This document shows positions 5,238 through 5,958 of a stretch of DNA of 5,958 nucleotides, piece after piece. The notes beneath the pieces are model-generated. The model worked only from the letters and a program-made list of their open reading frames with translations. It was not told where the DNA came from and made no database searches. Position 1 is the first letter of the stretch, and every line of letters starts with the position of its first letter. The position numbers and the translations under genes are program-made. Origin of the DNA: Prevotella sp. (GTDB lineage Bacteria > Bacteroidota > Bacteroidia > Bacteroidales > Bacteroidaceae); the NCBI GenBank assembly GCA_016291915.1, contig JAEEZP010000131.1, forward strand, positions 1-5,958, given 5' to 3'.

Positions 5238-5958
5238 TGGTACCGCTGCCAATCACCTGCCATCCTTGCGACGTCATCACCTTTGCATCACACCCCACGG
5301 GCAGGGTAACGGTTATCTTATCGTCTTCCACACTCACCGTAATCTTTCCGTAAAGACATTCTGTTGAGGCCTTCACCGATTGAAGGTCACCTACCAAATG
5401 CGGATTGATCAGCAGATGGCGCATGCCGACAGTTCCCGGCTGTTGAGAGATACCTGCCATTGACTTAAACAGCCATTCATCAATCTGTCCGAGCATAAAG
5501 TGATTCCAGGAGTTCCCATAATGGGGATCCCACTGTTCTGTCAGCGTGGTGGCATCGTATTTCAACTGACATCCATAGCCTGGTGCTTCATCATGGTTGA
5601 ACATCTTATACATCAGCTCGTTATATCCATGACGGGCCAATGTCTGGTAAAGATAACGGTTGCTGATATCACCCGTGGTGATACGGTCTCCATGTTGACG
5701 GATATCATTGATAAGGTTCTGCAGGACAGCCTTCTCATGGTCACCTGTTATTCCAAGATAGAGGGGCAAAGCATTACTTGCCTGACTGTTGTTACCGTAG
5801 TAACAGGAGTCGGCATGGTAGAAATGTCGGTGGAAGGCATCGATAACCTTCTCTGTCAGTTGCCGGTAGTGGTCCTCATCTTGTTTGTTACCCGTCATCG
5901 CAGCAGCCTTCTGCAGGAGTTGGAGATCGAAGATATAGTGTGATGTGGCCACCAATGG
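5215..5958 (-). CDS. Alpha-L-rhamnosidase (GH78), C-terminal part
   Basis: This is the 3' portion of a glycoside hydrolase that would release alpha-L-rhamnose from plant or microbial glycans. The open frame continues past the right edge; the first visible codon is CCA, and the TTG after it is not a real start. The 247 residues cover the end of the (alpha/alpha)6 barrel: SHYIFDLQLLQKAAAMTG, then a segment resembling the substrate-binding end of the barrel (TGDISNRYLYQTLARHGYNE), then YDATTLTEQWDPHYGNSWNH. In that last segment, the glutamate of TEQWD (codon 5538-5536) corresponds to the expected general base of GH78 enzymes, and the following NH is also conserved. GQIDEWLFKSMAGI leads to INPHLVGDLQSVKAS and a C-terminal beta-sandwich. 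The gene converges on the WbqC gene and shares its final 23 bp with it. Neighbours beyond the edge would show whether it lies in a polysaccharide utilization locus. Confidence 0.88.
   Translation of the reverse strand, partial: PLVATSHYIFDLQLLQKAAAMTGNKQDEDHYRQLTEKVIDAFHRHFYHADSCYYGNNSQASNALPLYLGITGDHEKAVLQNLINDIRQHGDRITTGDISNRYLYQTLARHGYNELMYKMFNHDEAPGYGCQLKYDATTLTEQWDPHYGNSWNHFMLGQIDEWLFKSMAGISQQPGTVGMRHLLINPHLVGDLQSVKASTECLYGKITVSVEDDKITVTLPVGCDAKVMTSQGWQVIGSGTTTFDYHR
5220..5257 (+). other. Nested hairpin across the convergent gene junction
   Basis: The outer arms GGTGAT (5220-5225) and ATCACC (5252-5257) enclose an inner stem GGTAGTG (5233-5239) and CGCTGCC (5244-5250) with loop GTAC. 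The WbqC stop codon lies in the inner arm. Two inner pairs are G-U wobbles in the plus-strand RNA but become C-A mismatches in the minus-strand RNA, so the fold favours the plus transcript. No T run follows. It may act as a 3'-end stabiliser or weak terminator for the dapB-to-WbqC transcript. Confidence 0.4.

Noticed and set aside
5500..5943. 147-codon plus-strand frame opposite the rhamnosidase
   Set aside because: It is antisense to conserved GH78 sequence including the TEQWD motif and shows no family resemblance of its own.

Overview
The window looks like a chromosomal segment from a Bacteroidales bacterium, most likely Prevotella or a close relative. The evidence is the pair of Bacteroidota-type -7 promoter boxes (TAnnTTTG), the absence of clear Shine-Dalgarno sequences, a long LepB of the Bacteroidota kind, a DUF2851 protein, and moderate GC content. 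The genus call is inference; no RNA marker gene is present.

Layout. On the minus strand at the left are the first 59 codons of a hotdog-fold acyl-CoA thioesterase (1-178), preceded in transcription order by a complete DUF2851 gene (270-1565). A 199-bp divergent promoter region (1566-1764) follows. It carries one promoter-like box per strand, and the two boxes share the sequence TTTGCAGCG. The plus strand then carries a probable four-gene operon: dapB (1765-2493), lepB (2600-4039), a small divergent signal-peptidase paralogue (4156-4572) and a WbqC-family gene (4578-5237). The last gene runs head-on into the 3' end of a minus-strand GH78 alpha-L-rhamnosidase (5215-5958, 5' end outside the window). 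The two coding regions overlap by 23 bp.

Gene roles. DapB supplies diaminopimelate and lysine for peptidoglycan. LepB removes signal peptides from exported proteins. WbqC-family proteins are associated with surface polysaccharide loci. The plus-strand operon is therefore mainly concerned with the envelope. The rhamnosidase is a polysaccharide-degradation gene and is probably functionally separate.

The most unusual features are these. (1) Tandem arrays of 7- or 8-bp units start exactly at the TAG stop codon of three different genes (DUF2851, dapB, lepB). Each unit carries or creates a sense-strand stop codon, and the period is not a multiple of three, so each array closes all three frames. 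(2) The second signal-peptidase-like protein keeps the serine region but has a shifted lysine, lacks the GDNR/DSR box, and has five cysteines within 13 residues. (3) A strong hairpin lies between lepB and this paralogue. (4) A nested hairpin covers the convergent gene junction. No tRNA, rRNA, CRISPR array or insertion sequence was seen, and no stretch over 300 bp lacks a gene.
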